A stretch of 15,565 bases of DNA, taken from contig CAYWZW010000101.1 in the NCBI GenBank assembly GCA_964462945.1, forward strand, positions 1 to 15,565. Reading direction: 5' to 3'. This stretch comes from GCA-020343675 sp964462945 (GTDB taxonomy: Bacteria; Planctomycetota; Phycisphaerae; Sedimentisphaerales; Anaerobacaceae). The position numbers and the translations under genes are program-made. Positions 13,701 to 15,565 of the stretch are shown one piece after another; position 1 is the first letter of the stretch, and every line of letters starts with the position of its first letter. A model generated the notes under the pieces. The model did no database searches. It was not told the DNA's origin and saw nothing but the letters and a program-made list of their open reading frames with translations.

Positions 13701-15565
13701 GGGCTACGGCGACGCCTCTCAGGGCCGCCCCGAAGCCACCGTCGTCAACAGCGGACCGATCGGCAGCTACTTCATCACCACGTACTTTCGACACGCTTTC
13801 CACGTCGATGACGCGTCGCAGTATTCGAGCCTGCATCTGCGGCTGCTCCGCGACGACGGTGCGGTGGTGTACCTTAACGGAGTGGAAGTCGCACGCAGCA
13901 ACATGTCCCGGGGAACCTTCAACTACCTGACCCCTGCCAGCAGCAACATCGGCGACCCCGATGAATACACATTCTATGACTTCCCATTAGGCACGGGCCT
14001 GCTGGCCGACGGCACCAACGTCGTAGCCGTCGAGATCCACCAGGCTTCTGGCACAAGCAGTGACATCAGCTTCGACCTGGAGCTTGAGGGCATCATGTCA
14101 TCTGCGGGTGCAGGAAAGCTCCAGCCGGGCATCAACCGTGTCCTCATTCAGACGTTCGACGGCCCCAACGGCGCGAGCAACGAGCTGAAGCGCGAGTATA
14201 TCGACATCTGGTACGATGACGGTGACACGTCGGGACTCTCCAGCGTGCTGACGGCGGATACCACGCTGGAAGCCGGCTCCGGCCCATGGCATGTGACAGG
14301 CGACGTGGTCGTGCCCGCAGGTGCCACACTCACCATCGAGCCGGGGTCCACGCTTTACTTCGAGCAAGGTGCAGGGCTGACAATCAACGGCCGACTGGTG
14401 GCCGAAGGGACGCCGTTCGAGCGAATACGGTTGACCCGTCAGCCGGGCTCGTCCGCAACGTGGGACGGCCTGCACTTCAACAGTGTCGAAGATAATCGCC
14501 TCACGTATGCGGATATGCTGCACTCGTCGGCTGACGGCGAGTCGATCCGTGCGTCCAATTCCAGGCTTCTGATCGACAACGTCACGTGGGCCGGCACCGA
14601 CAAGACGATCATCCAAATTGATAACTCCTCGCTGATCGTACGCAACAGCATTTTTCCTGATACAACCGTGCAAACCGTATCGGGTCACCGAGTGCTCGCG
14701 TCCGATCCTTATTTGATCTTCGAGAATAATGTCTTCGGCGTCTGCAGCGGCGACAAGCAGGACGTGGTTGATTTCTCCACGAGCGGGCCGAACCCGAGCC
14801 CGCAGTTTATCAACAACGTCTTTCTCGGCGGCGGGGACGATGGCCTGGACCTGGACGGTACGAACGGCTATATCGACGGCAATGTATTTACGAACTTCCA
14901 CAGGAACTTCAGTCCGGAGGAAGGGGAATCGTATGCGATAACCACAGGCTACGACGGCGGCCACAGCTCCAGCCACGTCGTTGTGCGGAACCTGTTCATC
15001 AACTGCGACAATGCCGTACTGGTCAAAGACAGGTCCTGGGTCACCGTCGAGAATAATACCATCGTGGGCTGCACGGGGTCCGCAATCAATTTCGATGAGC
15101 CGTTGGAAAATGATGTGGATCCCGGAGTTGGCGCTTATCTGGACGGTAACATCTTCTGGAAAACAAACACTATTTTCGGCCAGTTGTCAGCCTCTACGGA
15201 GCTGGCCGTGAATAACTCGCTGCTGGCGGGCGAGTGGCACGGGCTGGGCGTGGGCAATATCGACGCCGATCCGCTTTTTGTCGATCCCAATGGGGACTTT
15301 CATCTCAAGGGCGATTCGCCGGCCGTCGGGGCGGGGCCCTGCGGTTTGGATATGGGCGCGTATGTGCCCGTCGGGGCGGCGATCTGCGGCGAGCCTGACG
15401 AAATCACCTGGCATACCGACGCGACGCTGACCGTCGGCGGGCCGGGCATCACGCATTATAAATACTGTCTCAGCGACCCGGCTGGCCCCTGGAGCCCGGA
15501 GCAGCCGGTCGAGACGCCCATCGAGCTGAGGAATCTGCTGAACGGCCGGTCTTACGTTGTTTACG
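10726..15565 (+). CDS. Giant exported lamin-tail / CotH-kinase / beta-helix protein (3' truncated by window edge)
   Basis: The frame is open from the ATG at 10726 to the right edge (1613 codons, no stop). The signal peptide MRIWLLSLVVGAVSAGLVDA is at the N-terminus. GGAGG lies 17 nt upstream, so in-frame starts at 10657 (GTG) or 10687 (ATG) remain possible. Domains: LTD at 53-190 and 201-330; a beta-sandwich at about 376-495; CotH kinase at about 529-880; a jelly-roll at 949-1124; a right-handed beta-helix at about 1175-1549 (VVVPAGATLTIEPGSTLYF, repeated NNxF turns); then the start of a fibronectin-like unit. The CotH part has the glycine loop GVRNRGHGSR, D762 in LLDNRETTLANG and HDLDTILG with D793/D795. 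CotH in Bacillus is an atypical kinase of spore-coat proteins; in this setting phosphorylation of extracellular or surface proteins is only an inference. It lies next to the orphaned tRNA-Lys half, just outside the island. Confidence 0.9.
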   Translation, partial: MRIWLLSLVVGAVSAGLVDARSSSVGDLSSHPRAGFALSAGNRLETAGAVTLVINEFMANNNGSVRDPQGDSDDWIEIHNYGDDPVDIGGMYLTDDLSSPATWRVPANKPVETTISSQGYLLIWADGQTNEGALHARFKLGTGGEQVGLFAADGKTLIDGVTFGPQASNRSYGRLPDASDNWQVLETPTPAAPNESGPSAVVINEIMYHPYHPVPGAEDIHQEYIELFNQGTRAVNLAGWRLSNGVDFVFPNVTLGVGQYLVVASDVTTFRAKYRSVTNVVGSWDGKLSNSGEVIELVDDLGVRIDRVRYADEGEWAVRELGPRDNGHRGWLWVAGHDGGGKSLELTNPALPNEYGQNWMASNRNDGTPGVMNSMADDDIPPLIVNVMHLPIVPRDSDPVIVSARIIDEEPTGVTATLYYRVDASVYQNENTYPVHDPDSYSHVRMFDDGSHGDGQAGDGVYAATVPRQPNGTIVEFYVEAADIMANQRTWPAPAIMDGMWQQVTNALYQVNDSFDGDAYWTPGSQPIYYLIMKQTDKGRLLDIGDGEGGEHNSDAQVNTTLVSVDGVDLKVRHNLGVRNRGHGSRNDPPNNYRLNFPNDRPWMDVVAVNLNTKYTYYQLAGSALFRMSGLPQPEVMAVQVRLNGQNLAEPGAEMYGSYAHLEVVDSGYAENHFPDDSAGNAYKCMRDLGPADLRYRGTDPDSYRNSYFKRTNIAEDDWSDLIELCRVLSANTPDATYVDEVNRVINVDQWLRFFAINALLDNRETTLANGWGDDYYLYRGVQDPRFVLIQHDLDTILGRGNSSATSGIFLATALPVLNRFLRHPQLLPRYYFHLRDLIETTFSAEKLDPLLDELLGDFVLAATINQMKNFAAARNRHVLSLIPSALTVESTLPQINGYYYSIADSFALGGTADAIETRSVLINGRLADWSPLDGRWDFGGAGGVTKTLISSRSVWKYLDDGSNQGTPFDGTDWFAHPNYDDSAWLEGPAELGYGDASQGRPEATVVNSGPIGSYFITTYFRHAFHVDDASQYSSLHLRLLRDDGAVVYLNGVEVARSNMSRGTFNYLTPASSNIGDPDEYTFYDFPLGTGLLADGTNVVAVEIHQASGTSSDISFDLELEGIMSSAGAGKLQPGINRVLIQTFDGPNGASNELKREYIDIWYDDGDTSGLSSVLTADTTLEAGSGPWHVTGDVVVPAGATLTIEPGSTLYFEQGAGLTINGRLVAEGTPFERIRLTRQPGSSATWDGLHFNSVEDNRLTYADMLHSSADGESIRASNSRLLIDNVTWAGTDKTIIQIDNSSLIVRNSIFPDTTVQTVSGHRVLASDPYLIFENNVFGVCSGDKQDVVDFSTSGPNPSPQFINNVFLGGGDDGLDLDGTNGYIDGNVFTNFHRNFSPEEGESYAITTGYDGGHSSSHVVVRNLFINCDNAVLVKDRSWVTVENNTIVGCTGSAINFDEPLENDVDPGVGAYLDGNIFWKTNTIFGQLSASTELAVNNSLLAGEWHGLGVGNIDADPLFVDPNGDFHLKGDSPAVGAGPCGLDMGAYVPVGAAICGEPDEITWHTDATLTVGGPGITHYKYCLSDPAGPWSPEQPVETPIELRNLLNGRSYVVY

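Noticed and set aside
1..15565. CRISPR arrays, insertion-sequence transposases, rRNA, toxin-antitoxin pairs
   Set aside because: I saw no regular spaced repeats, transposase motifs, rRNA segments or small paired genes on either strand.

Overview
The window looks like bacterial chromosome of moderately high G+C, most likely from the Planctomycetota (Phycisphaerae-like). This placement is an inference. It rests on very large secreted lamin-tail/CotH/beta-helix proteins, a two-component protein and a c-di-GMP protein with cysteine-rich sensory domains, and a style of tyrosine integrase and glycoside hydrolase that I associate with that group. No rRNA or other taxonomic marker is present.

Layout. 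(1) 1-1028, +: C-terminal part of a secreted lamin-tail-domain protein, cut by the window edge. (2) 1111-2676, -: a REC-PAS-HisKA-HATPase sensor kinase, divergent from (3) 2987-5161, +: a CBS-CBS/GAF-like/GGDEF/HD-GYP protein with both c-di-GMP synthesis and degradation signatures. (4) 5115-5858, -: an M48-type zinc metallopeptidase whose 3' end overlaps gene 3 by 47 bp. (5) 5896-5968, -: an intact tRNA-Lys(TTT) 37 nt upstream of the peptidase. (6) 5927-10445: a small genomic island of about 4.5 kb between two identical 22-bp copies of the tRNA-Lys anticodon stem-loop. It holds a dead tyrosine integrase, a secreted PepSY-like protein, a decayed stretch, a secreted GHL6-like glycoside hydrolase and the 3' end of a sialidase gene that stops at the right attachment core. 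(7) 10424-10465, -: the orphaned 5' half of the original tRNA-Lys. (8) 10726-15565, +: at least 1613 codons of a giant exported protein (two lamin-tail domains, CotH-kinase domain, jelly-roll, parallel beta-helix, fibronectin-like start), cut by the right edge.

How it fits together. Genes 2 and 3 form a divergent signalling pair, and both have clustered cysteines in their sensory parts. The island entered at the anticodon arm of tRNA-Lys. Because of its orientation, the restored tRNA takes its 5' half and a near-consensus promoter (TTGACA-N17-TATGTT) from the island. The metallopeptidase start is too close behind the tRNA to leave much room for its own promoter, so the island promoter probably drives both. 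The integrase has lost its N-terminal domain, carries an in-frame TAA and has Pro where the first catalytic Arg should be, so the island looks fixed. Its cargo (glycoside hydrolase plus sialidase remnant) suggests a former glycan-scavenging operon. The ancestral order was probably peptidase, tRNA-Lys, CotH gene.
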